64,000 bases of DNA from CAYMBP01 sp964388745 (GTDB taxonomy: Bacteria > Babelota > Babeliae > Babelales > RVW-14): the NCBI GenBank assembly GCA_964388745.1, contig CAYMBP010000003.1:1-64000 (forward strand), written 5' to 3'. The position numbers and the translations under genes were made by a program. This document shows positions 43,857-52,736 of this stretch, in pieces. The notes beneath the pieces are model-generated. The model searched no databases and had not been told where the DNA came from. It saw only the letters and a program-made list of their open reading frames with translations. Each line of letters begins with the position of its first letter. Within the stretch, counting starts at the first letter, position 1.

Positions 43857-45122
43857 GTGAAAATTGTCAAATTATCAGCAAGGGAGGTGTTAGACTCTCG
43901 AGGTTATCCAACTGTTATGTGTTCTATTTTTTTAAGTGATGGCTCTGTGCACTCTGCAGTAGCGCCATCTGGTAAATCAAGGGGCGCACTGGAAGCTGTT
44001 GAATTGCGAGATTTAGACAATGATCGTTTTTTAGGAAGGGGTGTTCTTGGGGCAGTCGAATGCATTACAGAAGATATTGCCCCACTTCTTGTTGGTCGAG
44101 AGCCAGACTTTGTTGTTATGGATAGCTTATTGCTAGAAGGAGATGGAACGCATAATAAGTCTCATTATGGGGCAAATGCTACTATTGCAGTAAGTTGCGC
44201 TGTTGTTCGAGCGCAAGCTCATCTCTGTGGCCTTGGATTGTATAAATTTATTGCGCAAGCGCTTAATGTTATCCCACGAGTTCCTCGCTGTTTATTTAAT
44301 CTTATTAATGGCGGGGCGCATGCTGGGTTTGCATCGCTTATTCAAGAGGTTTTATGTGTGGGGGAGAGGGGCGAGGCTTTAGCTGATGTTCTTTCTGACA
44401 TCGTTACGTTTTCTCATTATATTGCAGAGTTTTTAGTGAAAAAACAAGGTGTAGTTGGTTTAGGTGATGAAGGTGGATTTGTTAGGCGGTTGGTTGAGCC
44501 CTCTCTTAAGAGAGAGCTTGAAATCCTGGAGGATCTTTCTTGCTTGCAGGAGCAGGTTTTTGGAGAGCGCGATCGATTTTGCTATGCCCTTGATGTAGCT
44601 GCTTCGCAGTTTTATGATTCAGCTCAACTTGGATATGTTGCAGGAGAAGATTTGATGCCTAGCAAAAAACTTGCTCAACTTTACTGTGCAGCGATTAAAA
44701 AGTGGCCCATTGTTGCAATAGAAGATCCTTTTGACGAAAAAGATAAACTTGCTTGGAGCTCTTTTGTGGGAGCAACAAACGAGCGAGTCGTTGTTGTTGG
44801 AGATGATCTTTTTGTTACTAATGAGCATCTTATTAGGGAGGGAGCTCGAGAAGGGCTTGCAGGTGCTGTTGTGATTAAGCCCAATCAAGCTGGGACCGTT
44901 ACTGAGGCTCTTGCAGCTGTTAGGGCTGCACGAGAGGTGGGTTATGCTGTTGTTGTTTCTCATCGATCGGGAGAAACCTGTGATCACTTTATTGCAGATT
45001 TTGCGGTAGGTGTTCGGGCAGACTTTGCTAAGTTTGGAGCGTGCGCTCGATCAGAACGTGTTTCAAAATATAATCGACTATTATGCATAGAAGAAGAAAT
45101 TTTAAATAAAAAACAGGGGTGA
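43857..45122 (+). CDS. eno: enolase
   Basis: Converts 2-phosphoglycerate to phosphoenolpyruvate. The GTG start follows GGAG by eight bases. The catalytic and metal residues are kept: GDEGGF, ALDVAAS, IEDPFDE, VGDDLFVTN, VIKPNQAGT and SHRSGET. The 421-residue length is normal. The substrate loop NGGAHAGF differs from the usual NGGxHADN or HAGN, and the C-terminus reads FGACARSER instead of TGAPCRSER. The enzyme is thus diverged but should be active. The amino acid transporter gene starts about 100 bases downstream on the same strand. Confidence 0.95.
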   Translation: MKIVKLSAREVLDSRGYPTVMCSIFLSDGSVHSAVAPSGKSRGALEAVELRDLDNDRFLGRGVLGAVECITEDIAPLLVGREPDFVVMDSLLLEGDGTHNKSHYGANATIAVSCAVVRAQAHLCGLGLYKFIAQALNVIPRVPRCLFNLINGGAHAGFASLIQEVLCVGERGEALADVLSDIVTFSHYIAEFLVKKQGVVGLGDEGGFVRRLVEPSLKRELEILEDLSCLQEQVFGERDRFCYALDVAASQFYDSAQLGYVAGEDLMPSKKLAQLYCAAIKKWPIVAIEDPFDEKDKLAWSSFVGATNERVVVVGDDLFVTNEHLIREGAREGLAGAVVIKPNQAGTVTEALAAVRAAREVGYAVVVSHRSGETCDHFIADFAVGVRADFAKFGACARSERVSKYNRLLCIEEEILNKKQG

Positions 45123-45219
45123 GTTATCAAAATATAAAAAATGGCGTACAATGATGGTGCAGGTATTTGTTGAGTTTAAACAAGTGCTTTTCAATTTTAT
45201 TTATACAAGAAAGTCTTCC

Positions 45220-46017
45220 ATGATAAAACTTCTTAATAATTATAAATGGATTTTATTTTTAGCAACTGTTGTTTTGTGCGTAGGTGCTTTTTATTTTAGT
45301 TTTACTAATAAGAATTCGCAGTCAAGGGAGGTTTTAAAGGTTGGCGTCAATCCATTTACACCATATGTTTTTATCGAAGAAGATGAGTCGTTTAATGGAT
45401 TTGATATAGAGCTTGCTCGTGAAATTGCAAGACGTCTTGGGCGAAAGCTTGAGGTTAAAAACATGTCTTTTGATGCTCTTACTATAGAGCTTGCTCAAGG
45501 TAAGGTTGATTGTATTATTGGGGGCCTTTCAATTACTGAGGCGCGACAAAAGAAAATGAATATTATCCATTATACAGGAGCTGGAAAGGTGAGCATACCT
45601 CTTGTTTTTTGGAGGCAGATTCCTAAAGGTGTTGAGGCTGTTGAAGACCTTGCTCATTTAGAGAATAAAGTAGTTTGTTTGCAGCCAGGATCTCTCCAAG
45701 AAGATTTATTTGCCCGATTCCCCTTTGTTGCTATGAGATTTGTTGACAGTATCACTGATATGATTATGGAAATTCGATATGGTAAGGCGATTGCTTGTGC
45801 ACTTGAGCATGAAGTAGCTCGCGCAATAGCGAAGAAGTATCAGGAGATTAAGGTGCTCAGTGTGCCCTTGCCGAAAGATCTTCAGGATTATGGTATTGGG
45901 ATTGGGCTAAGCAAAAAAAGCAATCTTAATGAAAAAATTGATACAATTATTAGAGAGCTAAAAAAAGATGGGACCATAGCTCGTATGGAGCAAAAATGGT
46001 TTGAAGGAGAAGGGTGA
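45220..46017 (+). CDS. polar amino acid ABC transporter substrate-binding protein
   Basis: This periplasmic receptor (SBP family 3) delivers an amino acid to the permease and ATPase coded next. The ATG at 45220 follows AAGAAAG by six bases; upstream in-frame starts from 45151 lack a site. A membrane anchor or uncleaved signal (residues about 8-30) leads into LKVGVNPFTPYVFIEED, FNGFDIELAREIARRLG and VDCIIGGLSITEARQKKM, the hallmark of glutamine, arginine or histidine binding proteins. At 265 residues it is complete. Importing amino acids fits a host-dependent life. Confidence 0.93.
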   Translation: MIKLLNNYKWILFLATVVLCVGAFYFSFTNKNSQSREVLKVGVNPFTPYVFIEEDESFNGFDIELAREIARRLGRKLEVKNMSFDALTIELAQGKVDCIIGGLSITEARQKKMNIIHYTGAGKVSIPLVFWRQIPKGVEAVEDLAHLENKVVCLQPGSLQEDLFARFPFVAMRFVDSITDMIMEIRYGKAIACALEHEVARAIAKKYQEIKVLSVPLPKDLQDYGIGIGLSKKSNLNEKIDTIIRELKKDGTIARMEQKWFEGEG

Positions 46018-46018
46018 C

Positions 46019-46681
46019 ATGGTCGAAGTTTCATGGATTCAACTTGTTGCAACAATATTTTTTCCTTTAGCTAGAGGATTTCTTGTAACGCTTCAGGCTA
46101 CTTTGTGCGGAGGTATCGTTGGGATGTTTTTGGGGGTCGTCCTTGGAGCTATTCAAAGTAAGCGTTTAAACTTTGGTTTACTATCTCGCCTGGTTAGTGT
46201 TTATGTTTCCATTATCAGGGGCACGCCTTTAATTGTGCAAGCTTTTCTTATTTATTATGTTGTTCCGGATATTTTTAACATAAACTTTACTCCTTTTGTA
46301 GCTGGGTGTCTTGCGCTTTCATGTAACTCTGCTGCATATGTTGCAGAGACTGTGCGAGCTGGTATAAACGCCCTTCATCGAGGACAATGGGAAGCTTGCT
46401 TTGTGCTTGGTTATGACAAAAAAACAACAGTTTTATCAATCATTTTGCCACAGGCACTGCGAAACGTGCTTCCAACTCTTACAAATGAATTGACAGCATT
46501 GTTAAAAGAGACAGCAATTCTTGGGCTTATTGGTCTAGAGGAGATAACAAAAATTGGTACAAACATGAATTCACGATTGATGGAGCCAATGGTTATTTAT
46601 GTTACAATTGCCCTATTTTATTTAACAGCAACTACCGTGCTATCTTCGGTGGCTCGCTATTTGGAGGTAGACCACTCATGA
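46019..46681 (+). CDS. polar amino acid ABC transporter permease
   Basis: The ATG at 46019 is preceded by AAGGAGAAGG; its start follows the receptor stop immediately. The HisMQ-type permease of 220 residues has about five helices. The opening RGFLVTLQATLCGGIVGMFLG, the SIIRGTPLIVQAFLIYY segment and the coupling loop AGINALHRGQWEACFVLG are all typical. One permease gene suggests a homodimer. The last four bases overlap the ATPase start (ATGA). Confidence 0.94.
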   Translation: MVEVSWIQLVATIFFPLARGFLVTLQATLCGGIVGMFLGVVLGAIQSKRLNFGLLSRLVSVYVSIIRGTPLIVQAFLIYYVVPDIFNINFTPFVAGCLALSCNSAAYVAETVRAGINALHRGQWEACFVLGYDKKTTVLSIILPQALRNVLPTLTNELTALLKETAILGLIGLEEITKIGTNMNSRLMEPMVIYVTIALFYLTATTVLSSVARYLEVDHS

Positions 46682-47385
46682 TACGAGGAAAAGCAATTTC
46701 TACTTTATATGGCAATAAGCTTGCGCTTGATAGAGTTGAATTTACAGTTCCAAAGGGAAGGATAACTTCTTTTATTGGTCCTAGTGGTGCAGGCAAAACA
46801 ACTCTTCTGCGCTGCATTGCACAGCTGCAAGGTTATCAGGGGGCGCTTACTTATCAGGGACAAGAGCTTAAAGCCATGTCGCGAGTGGAGAGAGTGCATG
46901 CAATTGGGTTTGTATTTCAACAATTTAATCTTTTTCCACATTTTTCAGTTCTTGAAAACTGCATTCATCCATTAATAAATGTTGCTTCTGTTTCAGACGA
47001 GAAAGCTCAGAAAAAAGCAAAAGAAGTACTTGACTCCCTTGGCATGCTTAAGTTTGTTTATCATTCTCCAAGAGACTTGTCCGGGGGACAGCAACAACGA
47101 GTAGCCCTTGCTCGTGCGCTGTGTTTAGAGCCACAGGTTTTATTGTTTGATGAGCCAACGTCTTCCTTAGATCCTGAAAGCTCACGAGTTGTTCATGGAA
47201 TTATGAAAGACCTTGTTGATCGAGGGTATACGGTTGTTGTTAGCTCTCACGATATGTCTTTTTTGAAAAAAATTATTGATAATGTTTATTTTCTTAAAGA
47301 TGGCTTTATTGTTGAGCATTACGATGCCCTTGTCGATCAAAAGATTAATCATCAAGGGCCTATTTCACAATTTCTCGCTGAGTAA
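46678..47385 (+). CDS. polar amino acid ABC transporter ATP-binding protein
   Basis: This GlnQ/ArtP-type ATPase of 235 residues drives the permease. Walker A is GPSGAGKTT (residues about 35-43), the Q-loop VFQQFNLFPH, the signature LSGGQQQRVALARAL, Walker B VLLFDEPTSSLD and the H-loop VVVSSHD. It completes a three-gene receptor-permease-ATPase operon with overlapping or adjoining ends. The specificity (Gln, Arg, His or broad) cannot be read from sequence. Confidence 0.95.
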   Translation: MIRGKAISTLYGNKLALDRVEFTVPKGRITSFIGPSGAGKTTLLRCIAQLQGYQGALTYQGQELKAMSRVERVHAIGFVFQQFNLFPHFSVLENCIHPLINVASVSDEKAQKKAKEVLDSLGMLKFVYHSPRDLSGGQQQRVALARALCLEPQVLLFDEPTSSLDPESSRVVHGIMKDLVDRGYTVVVSSHDMSFLKKIIDNVYFLKDGFIVEHYDALVDQKINHQGPISQFLAE

Positions 47386-47440
47386 ATTTAAACCTTAATA
47401 TGGGGCACAAGCGCTTTTGTTCATTGATTGACTGTGATTT

Positions 47441-49864
47441 TTAAATATCAAGATTCCGAACAAAGTGAGCATGCTTTTCAATATACTCACGTCGATCACT
47501 TACATCATCACCCATCAAGGAACTGAACCATTGATCAGCCTTAATTGCATCTTCAATTGTTACCTTAAGAAATATTCTTTGTGAAGGGTCCATTGTTGTT
47601 TCCCACAATTGGTCTGGGTTCATTTCTCCAAGCCCTTTGTATCGTTGGATTGTTGTGTGGGATTTACCGAATCGAACAATGGCATTTACAAGACTGAGAG
47701 CCCCTGACCCCTTAATTTCTTGCTCTTTTCCTTTGACTTTTAGATGCCATGTCTTTTGCTCAAGGTGCATGAGTTGCGTTGCTTGCTCAATGAGCTTTGC
47801 TACTTCATCAGATTCAAAGAATGATGCGGCAACCTCCCAACTTTTTTTATTCTCTTGAAATGATATTAAAGGCGAAGGGGTTTCTGGTGTTTCATTTGGT
47901 GTATTATCTGGAAAACCGGTAATGCTGTAGTTTGAAAAATATTTTTGTAAGTTTTTTCCGAGCTGCTGCATGTCCATTTTTTGCGGCGCCCAAGAAAGGT
48001 TATAAAGAGCTGTTATTAGTTCGTGACAGTGGTGTGAGGAGATTTCGAAATGATGAGTAATTTTTTGCATTTCGACCATGTAGGTGAGTAGTTGTTCAAG
48101 TAAGTCATGCCACTTATTATCTTCTAGGTCTGTATCACCTATTGTAAGTACTGAGCGTTTTTCTGCCCAGTCAAACAGAAAGCGATTTAGCTCTCCATCA
48201 TCTTTTAAATAACGTTCGCTTTTCCCAGCCTTTGCTTTATAAAGGGGTGGCTGCGCTACGAAAAGATAACCTTTTTCAATAAGAGGCTTCATGTAACGAA
48301 AGAAAAATGTGAGCAAGAGGATACGAATATGGGCCCCGTCAACATCAGCGTCAGTCATGACAACAATTTTTTGATAGCGAGCTTTTTCAGGTGCAACATC
48401 ATTGTTACCAATTCCTACACCAAGGGCTGTAATAAGGTCTTTAATTTCATTATTAGCTAAAATTCTATCAAGCCGCGTTTTTTCAACGTTGAGAATTTTT
48501 CCTCGAAGGGGCAAGATTGCTTGAGTAAAGCGGTCACGTGCTTGCTTTGCAGAGCCGCCTGCAGAATCTCCTTCAACAAGAAAGAGTTCTGTTTTTGCCG
48601 GGTCTTCTATTGAGCAGTCTGCAAGCTTTCCTGGAAGTACTGCACTTTCAAGAACATTTTTTCGACGTGTAAGCTCTCGTGCTCGTCGGGCTGCTGTACG
48701 AGCTTGTTGGGCAACAATTGCTTTTTGAAGTATCTTTTTTGCAATTGTTGGATGTTCCTCAAAATAGGTGTCAAGAAATGAATACATCCATGAGTCAACA
48801 AGCCCCTTTACGTCACTATTGCCAAGTTTCGTTTTAGTTTGTCCTTCAAATTGGGGTTCTGGGACTTTCATGCTAATTACACAAACTAAGCCCTCTCGAG
48901 TGTCCTCACTTGAGAGGGACTCATCTTTAATAAGATTATATTTTTGAGCATAGCGATTACTCACTTTAGTGAGGGCTGACCTAAATCCTGCTTCATGTGT
49001 GCCGCCATCAACAGTGCGAATATTGTTTACAAAGCTAAAGATTTGATCTCCATATCCTTCATTGTACTGCATAGCGCATTCAAGGATATACGTGTCATCG
49101 CTTTTTTCTACATAAACAATGTCAGAAAAAAGCGCATTCTTTTTTTCATTAACAAATTGTACAAACGATGCAATCCCGCCTTCAAATAAAAATTCTTGTT
49201 TTTCTCCAGAGGCTTCGTCTGCAATTTCTATGCTTAAGCCTTTGTTCAAAAATGAAAGTTCTCTAAATCTATTTGCAAGTGTCTCATAATTAAATATTAC
49301 GGTTTCAAAAATGCTAGCATCAGGCTTGAAGCGTACGAGCGTTCCCCGTTTTTTTGAAGCTCCTGTTTTGAGAAGGCTGCCTTGAGGGACGCCCTTTTTG
49401 AAACTTTGCTCGTATCTGCTTCCGTCTCGATCAATAACAACTGATAGATTTGTAGAAAGAGCATTTACGACAGATACCCCTACACCGTGAAGACCACCAG
49501 AATACTTATAGGAATCTTTTTCAAATTTCCCCCCGGCATGAAGTTTTGTCAACACAACTTCTGCCGCAGATACTTTTTCTGTTGGGTGCATATCAACAGG
49601 AATACCCCGTCCATTATCAAGAACAGAGCAAGATCCGTCGGTATGAAGTACTACTTTGATTTTTGAGCAAAACCCTGCAAGAGCTTCATCGACAGCGTTA
49701 TCAATAACTTCATATACGAGATGGTGAAGACCTGCTGTGTTGGTAGAGCCGATATACATAGCTGGTCGTTTTCGCACAGCTTCAAGGCCCTCAAGAACTT
49801 TGATTGAACTTGCGCCATAGTCTGATGAGGAAGATGCTAAGGGCTGTTTTTTTTCATTGTCCAT
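47441..49864 (-). CDS. gyrB: DNA gyrase subunit B
   Basis: This is the ATPase subunit of the topoisomerase that adds negative supercoils. The GHKL ATPase has EVIDNAVDEALAG, DNGRGIPVD and GGLHGVGVSVVNALS. The TOPRIM domain has EGDSAGGSA and MTDADVDGAHI, and the C-terminal RYKGLGEMNPDQLWETTMD motif is present. The 807-residue length includes the roughly 160-residue insert in the C-terminal half that is typical of Gram-negative gyrases (DLLEQLLTY, then PNETPETPSP). It is encoded against the direction of the nearby rpoBC block. A strong promoter lies at 49940-49968. Confidence 0.97.
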   Translation of the reverse strand: MDNEKKQPLASSSSDYGASSIKVLEGLEAVRKRPAMYIGSTNTAGLHHLVYEVIDNAVDEALAGFCSKIKVVLHTDGSCSVLDNGRGIPVDMHPTEKVSAAEVVLTKLHAGGKFEKDSYKYSGGLHGVGVSVVNALSTNLSVVIDRDGSRYEQSFKKGVPQGSLLKTGASKKRGTLVRFKPDASIFETVIFNYETLANRFRELSFLNKGLSIEIADEASGEKQEFLFEGGIASFVQFVNEKKNALFSDIVYVEKSDDTYILECAMQYNEGYGDQIFSFVNNIRTVDGGTHEAGFRSALTKVSNRYAQKYNLIKDESLSSEDTREGLVCVISMKVPEPQFEGQTKTKLGNSDVKGLVDSWMYSFLDTYFEEHPTIAKKILQKAIVAQQARTAARRARELTRRKNVLESAVLPGKLADCSIEDPAKTELFLVEGDSAGGSAKQARDRFTQAILPLRGKILNVEKTRLDRILANNEIKDLITALGVGIGNNDVAPEKARYQKIVVMTDADVDGAHIRILLLTFFFRYMKPLIEKGYLFVAQPPLYKAKAGKSERYLKDDGELNRFLFDWAEKRSVLTIGDTDLEDNKWHDLLEQLLTYMVEMQKITHHFEISSHHCHELITALYNLSWAPQKMDMQQLGKNLQKYFSNYSITGFPDNTPNETPETPSPLISFQENKKSWEVAASFFESDEVAKLIEQATQLMHLEQKTWHLKVKGKEQEIKGSGALSLVNAIVRFGKSHTTIQRYKGLGEMNPDQLWETTMDPSQRIFLKVTIEDAIKADQWFSSLMGDDVSDRREYIEKHAHFVRNLDI

Positions 49865-49939
49865 GGAATTTGCCTTGTTATAAAAGATGTTTATGTGACG
49901 AAATTAATGCAAGGTTTTTCTTTATTAGAATATGCTTGT

Positions 49940-49968
49940 AGTATATCAAAGCATAATTCGACAGGCAA
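49940..49968 (-). promoter_or_regulatory. gyrB promoter
   Basis: On the minus strand TTGCCT (49963-49968) and TATACT (49940-49945) are exactly 17 bases apart, about 75 bases before the gyrB ATG. Confidence 0.7.
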
Positions 49969-50004
49969 AATAAATATTTTTTAATAACAAAAAGAATTGC
50001 TCAA

Positions 50005-50490
50005 ATGGGAAACAAGAAAAAAGACTGGTTTATGGATGAAGCGCTTAAGCAGGCTCAGCGAGCATTTAAAAAGAATGAGGTGCCTGTGGGAGCTATTGTT
50101 GTTGATGAGCAAGGCGTGATTGTCGGTCGCGGGTATAATAGAGTTGAGTCTGATGCCTGCCAGGCTTCTCATGCTGAGGTGATTGCATTGCGAAAGGCAT
50201 GCAAAAAAAAAGAATCCTGGAGATTGAATGGGTGTTGGATATATGTTACGCTAGAGCCTTGTTTAATGTGTTTGGGGCTAATTCGCCTTAGCAGATTAGA
50301 TGGCGTTGTTTGTGCTGCACAATCTACGGAATATGGTGGTATTAGTCAGCAAAAAGCGGGTGGAGCTTTATTTGCAAAAGAGTTGGTGATAGAGTTTGGT
50401 GTGCGAAAAGAGCAGTCCCTCTCTCTGCTGCGATCTTTTTTTAAACACATCAGAAAGTTGAGAAAGGCGCAGAGTGAAAGAAAGACGTGA
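50005..50490 (+). CDS. tadA: tRNA adenosine(34) deaminase
   Basis: Deaminates the wobble adenosine of tRNA-Arg(ACG) to inosine. The zinc deaminase motif is complete: H56 and E58 in SHAEVIAL, and C86 and C89 in LEPCLMCLGLI. NEVPVGAIVVDEQG opens the fold. The length of 161 residues is standard. The gene overlaps the DksA/TraR-type gene by 17 bases, so the two are coupled. Confidence 0.95.
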   Translation: MGNKKKDWFMDEALKQAQRAFKKNEVPVGAIVVDEQGVIVGRGYNRVESDACQASHAEVIALRKACKKKESWRLNGCWIYVTLEPCLMCLGLIRLSRLDGVVCAAQSTEYGGISQQKAGGALFAKELVIEFGVRKEQSLSLLRSFFKHIRKLRKAQSERKT

Positions 50491-50827
50491 TGCTCTTGAA
50501 AAAATAAAAAATAACTTATTAGCGCGACAAGCTGAAATGAATAATAAAATTACTCAGCACTCTCAAGAGAAAGTGTCAGATGGACAGGTTCAAGATAGCG
50601 GAGATGAGGCGCTGTCTCTCACTATGGAGACGTTGCAGAATTCTTTGCAGCAAACAGAATTGAATGAGCTTAGCCTTATTCAGAAAGCTTTAGAGCGAAT
50701 TGAAAGTGGTGAATATGGTCTATGCATTGATTGCTCTGAGCAAGTATCAACAAAGAGGTTGCTAAATTTTCCATATGCCGCACGGTGTATAGTCTGTCAA
50801 GAGGCATTTGAGGGGCAACAGCTTTAA
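50474..50827 (+). CDS. DksA/TraR-family zinc-finger regulator
   Basis: The GTG start follows AAAGG by six bases. The 117-residue protein has an N-terminal coiled coil with a DxxDxA motif (DSGDEA, residues 41-46) and a four-Cys zinc finger (C84, C87, C105, C108). Both are features of DksA, which binds the RNA polymerase secondary channel to modulate the stringent response. Its short form is closer to YocK/TraR-like members. Whether it works with ppGpp is unknown; no relA/spoT lies in the window. A tRNA-Thr gene follows directly. Confidence 0.9.
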   Translation: MKERRDALEKIKNNLLARQAEMNNKITQHSQEKVSDGQVQDSGDEALSLTMETLQNSLQQTELNELSLIQKALERIESGEYGLCIDCSEQVSTKRLLNFPYAARCIVCQEAFEGQQL

Positions 50828-50834
50828 AACATGT

Positions 50835-50909
<75 letters not shown>

Positions 50910-50936
50910 TAAAACAAACAAGATAAGGAGCTCCGC

Positions 50937-51419
50937 ATGAAAGTTGGGCACCAAGCATTTTTTTTTAACGAAGAAGAGCTTCCCTGGGTTGTAAATGAAA
51001 AAATTATTTCTCTTTTAGCCGGAGGGGTAAGAATTTTTTTGTTATATGGTCCGCTTGGCGTTGGAAAAACAGCATTGGTCAAAGAATTTGCACGCAAGCT
51101 TGGTGTGAAAGAGGCTGTGAAAAGCCCAACTTTTGGATACGTTAATTGCTATAATCTTGATAGCGCTACAACCAAAAGTCACATAAAAAAATTATGTCAT
51201 TTTGATTTATATCGTCTTTCTGGAAGCGAAGATTTTATTGCTAGTGGATTTGATGAATATATTGCTAGCCTAGAGTCTCTTGTTGTGATAGAGTGGCCAA
51301 AAATAATAGAGCCTATTGTCTTGCAAGAATGTTATGCTGGTCAGGTGTGCAAGGTGACACTAGGGTATGATAGTCTGCATAAAAACAAGAGAAAAATGCG
51401 CATAGAAGCCGACAGGTGA
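50937..51419 (+). CDS. tsaE: tRNA threonylcarbamoyladenosine biosynthesis ATPase
   Basis: This is the ATPase partner of TsaB and TsaD in making t6A at position 37 of ANN-reading tRNAs. AAGGAG lies six bases before the ATG. Walker A is GPLGVGKTALVKEFA (residues about 38-52), SPTFGYVN is switch-like, and HFDLYRL and VVIEWP are the family signatures. The length of 160 residues is typical. It sits between tRNA-Thr and tRNA-Tyr genes; the three Thr tRNAs of this cluster are t6A substrates by decoding class. Confidence 0.95.
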   Translation: MKVGHQAFFFNEEELPWVVNEKIISLLAGGVRIFLLYGPLGVGKTALVKEFARKLGVKEAVKSPTFGYVNCYNLDSATTKSHIKKLCHFDLYRLSGSEDFIASGFDEYIASLESLVVIEWPKIIEPIVLQECYAGQVCKVTLGYDSLHKNKRKMRIEADR

Positions 51420-51492
51420 AGTTATTAGGCTTTTTAGGGTCTGTTTTTTTAATGCAATAGATAATTTTTTACACAAAAAATTAAAAAAAATG

Positions 51493-51520
51493 TTGAAATC
51501 TTTGATAAACACTCTATCAT
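51493..51520 (+). promoter_or_regulatory. promoter for tRNA-Tyr
   Basis: TTGAAA (51493-51498) and TATCAT (51515-51520) are 16 bases apart, about 50 bases before the tRNA. Confidence 0.6.
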
Positions 51521-51571
51521 TAAGTCAACTTTGATGAGCAAAAAGCGCATTTCATGTTTTGCTTAATGTGG

Positions 51572-51656
51572 GGGGAGATTCCCGAGCGGTCAAAGGGGAC
51601 GGACTGTAAATCCGTTGGCAAAGCCTTCACAGGTTCGAATCCTGTTCTCCCCACCA
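51572..51656 (+). tRNA. tRNA-Tyr (anticodon GTA)
   Basis: Acceptor GGGGAGA pairs with TCTCCCC. Loop CTGTAAA gives GTA. A long variable arm, typical of bacterial tRNA-Tyr, and an encoded CCA are present. Confidence 0.97.
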
Positions 51657-51702
51657 TTTTTATGTAAATATGAAAAATAAAGCAAAAAATATATTTTGTT
51701 CA

Positions 51703-51731
51703 TTGGCACAACGAAAAAACTTTTGTATAAT
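51703..51731 (+). promoter_or_regulatory. strong promoter for the tRNA-Gly/Thr cluster
   Basis: TTGGCA (51703-51708), a 17-base spacer and a perfect TATAAT (51726-51731) lie about 50 bases before tRNA-Gly. Confidence 0.78.
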
Positions 51732-51779
51732 AAAAACGCCTAGCATGCTGTTCGTTGTGTTAACTTTTGAACAGTTGCC

Positions 51780-51856
51780 GCGGGAATAGCTCAATTGGCT
51801 AGAGCGACAGCCTTCCAAGCTGTAGGTTGCGGGTTCGAGCCCCGTTTCCCGCTCCA
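51780..51856 (+). tRNA. tRNA-Gly (anticodon TCC)
   Basis: Acceptor GCGGGAA pairs with TTCCCGC. The loop CTTCCAA gives TCC, and CCA is encoded. Confidence 0.97.
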
Positions 51857-51900
51857 TAAGTGTCGCGCTAGCGCTTTTTCGGCTTATTTAAATTAGGGAA

Positions 51901-51976
51901 GCTGGCATAGCTCAGTTGGTAGAGCAGCTGATTTGTAATCAGCAGGTCACTGGTTCGAATCCGGTTGCCAGCTCCA
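51901..51976 (+). tRNA. tRNA-Thr (anticodon TGT)
   Basis: Acceptor GCTGGCA pairs with TGCCAGC. The stem GCTGA/TCAGC encloses TTTGTAA, giving TGT for ACA. CCA is encoded. Confidence 0.97.
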
Positions 51977-52115
51977 TTTTTTAAATCTTTAGTAGAGGCT
52001 CTTTCGAGTACTTTGATTAGTATTTTGATATTGCGGCACATTTAAAGAGCGTAGCTGCTTAGGCATTTTGCAAGTTTTAGTTTTTTGGGGTGCCCGCTTT
52101 ATAGTTCACGGGTGT

Positions 52116-52191
52116 GCCCACGTAGCTCAGTTGGTAGAGCACTTCCTTGGTAAGGGAGAGGTCACCGGTTCAAGTCCGGTCGCGGGCTCCA
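52116..52191 (+). tRNA. tRNA-Thr (anticodon GGT)
   Basis: The loop TTGGTAA gives GGT for ACC and ACT. The acceptor GCCCACG against CGCGGGC has one A-C mismatch. CCA is encoded. Confidence 0.94.
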
Positions 52192-52226
52192 TTTTTATGC
52201 AGTGTCAAAAGTGATAAGGTCAAGCA

Positions 52227-52385
52227 ATGGCAAAAACAAGAACAATCATACACCTTGAATGTGAGGGGTGTCGATTAAAAAATTATAGTAAGCGAGTTTC
52301 AAAAAAGCGGTCTTTCGGCAAACTTGCTTTAAACAAGTATTGTTCAAGGTGTCGTAAGCATTCGCTTCACAAAGAAACAAAGTAG
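52227..52385 (+). CDS. rpmG: 50S ribosomal protein L33
   Basis: This 52-residue protein carries the four zinc-type cysteines of L33 (C12, C15, C39, C42). The start MAKTRTIIHLECEGC and the segment LNKYCSRCRKH are typical. AAGGT precedes the ATG. It lies between tRNA-Thr and tRNA-Trp, just before secE, as in many bacteria. Confidence 0.95.
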   Translation: MAKTRTIIHLECEGCRLKNYSKRVSKKRSFGKLALNKYCSRCRKHSLHKETK

Positions 52386-52392
52386 CATGAGT

Positions 52393-52469
52393 AGGCCAGT
52401 AGCTCGAATTGGTAGAGCAGCGGACTCCAAATCCGATGGTTGGGGGTTCGAGTCCCTCCTGGCCTGCCA
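52393..52469 (+). tRNA. tRNA-Trp (anticodon CCA)
   Basis: Acceptor AGGCCAG pairs with CTGGCCT. The loop CTCCAAA gives CCA, the discriminator is G, and the terminal CCA is encoded. Confidence 0.97.
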
Positions 52470-52511
52470 CGATTCTTTAAATATAATTTTATCGCTGGAA
52501 AGTGTTTAATT

Positions 52512-52694
52512 ATGAATAATTTTATAGGCTTTATCAACGAGGTTAAAGCTGAAGTAAAGAAGGTTGCGTGGCCAAGTTGGGATGAGCTTGTTGGCTCAAC
52601 AATTATTGTGCTCATTGTGGTTGCAATAGTTGCAGCAATATTGGGGTTAATGGATGCTGTTTTTGCCTACCTTATTAAGGCTTTGACAAGCTAG
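52512..52694 (+). CDS. secE: preprotein translocase subunit SecE
   Basis: This is the essential small subunit of the SecYEG channel. The 60 residues have the amphipathic helix FINEVKAEVKKVAWPSWDEL, with the conserved V.WP motif, and one membrane helix. The ATG at 52512 gives the usual minimal SecE length; longer in-frame starts would cut into tRNA-Trp. nusG follows 42 bases later. Confidence 0.95.
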   Translation: MNNFIGFINEVKAEVKKVAWPSWDELVGSTIIVLIVVAIVAAILGLMDAVFAYLIKALTS

Positions 52695-52736
52695 GGCGAT
52701 TGTTTACAATATTTATAGCGGGGCGTTTGTTAGCCG

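Noticed and set aside
45151..45219. Longer N-terminus for the amino acid receptor
   Set aside because: Upstream starts lack a ribosome binding site and would put a polar stretch before the signal anchor; the ATG at 45220 fits better.
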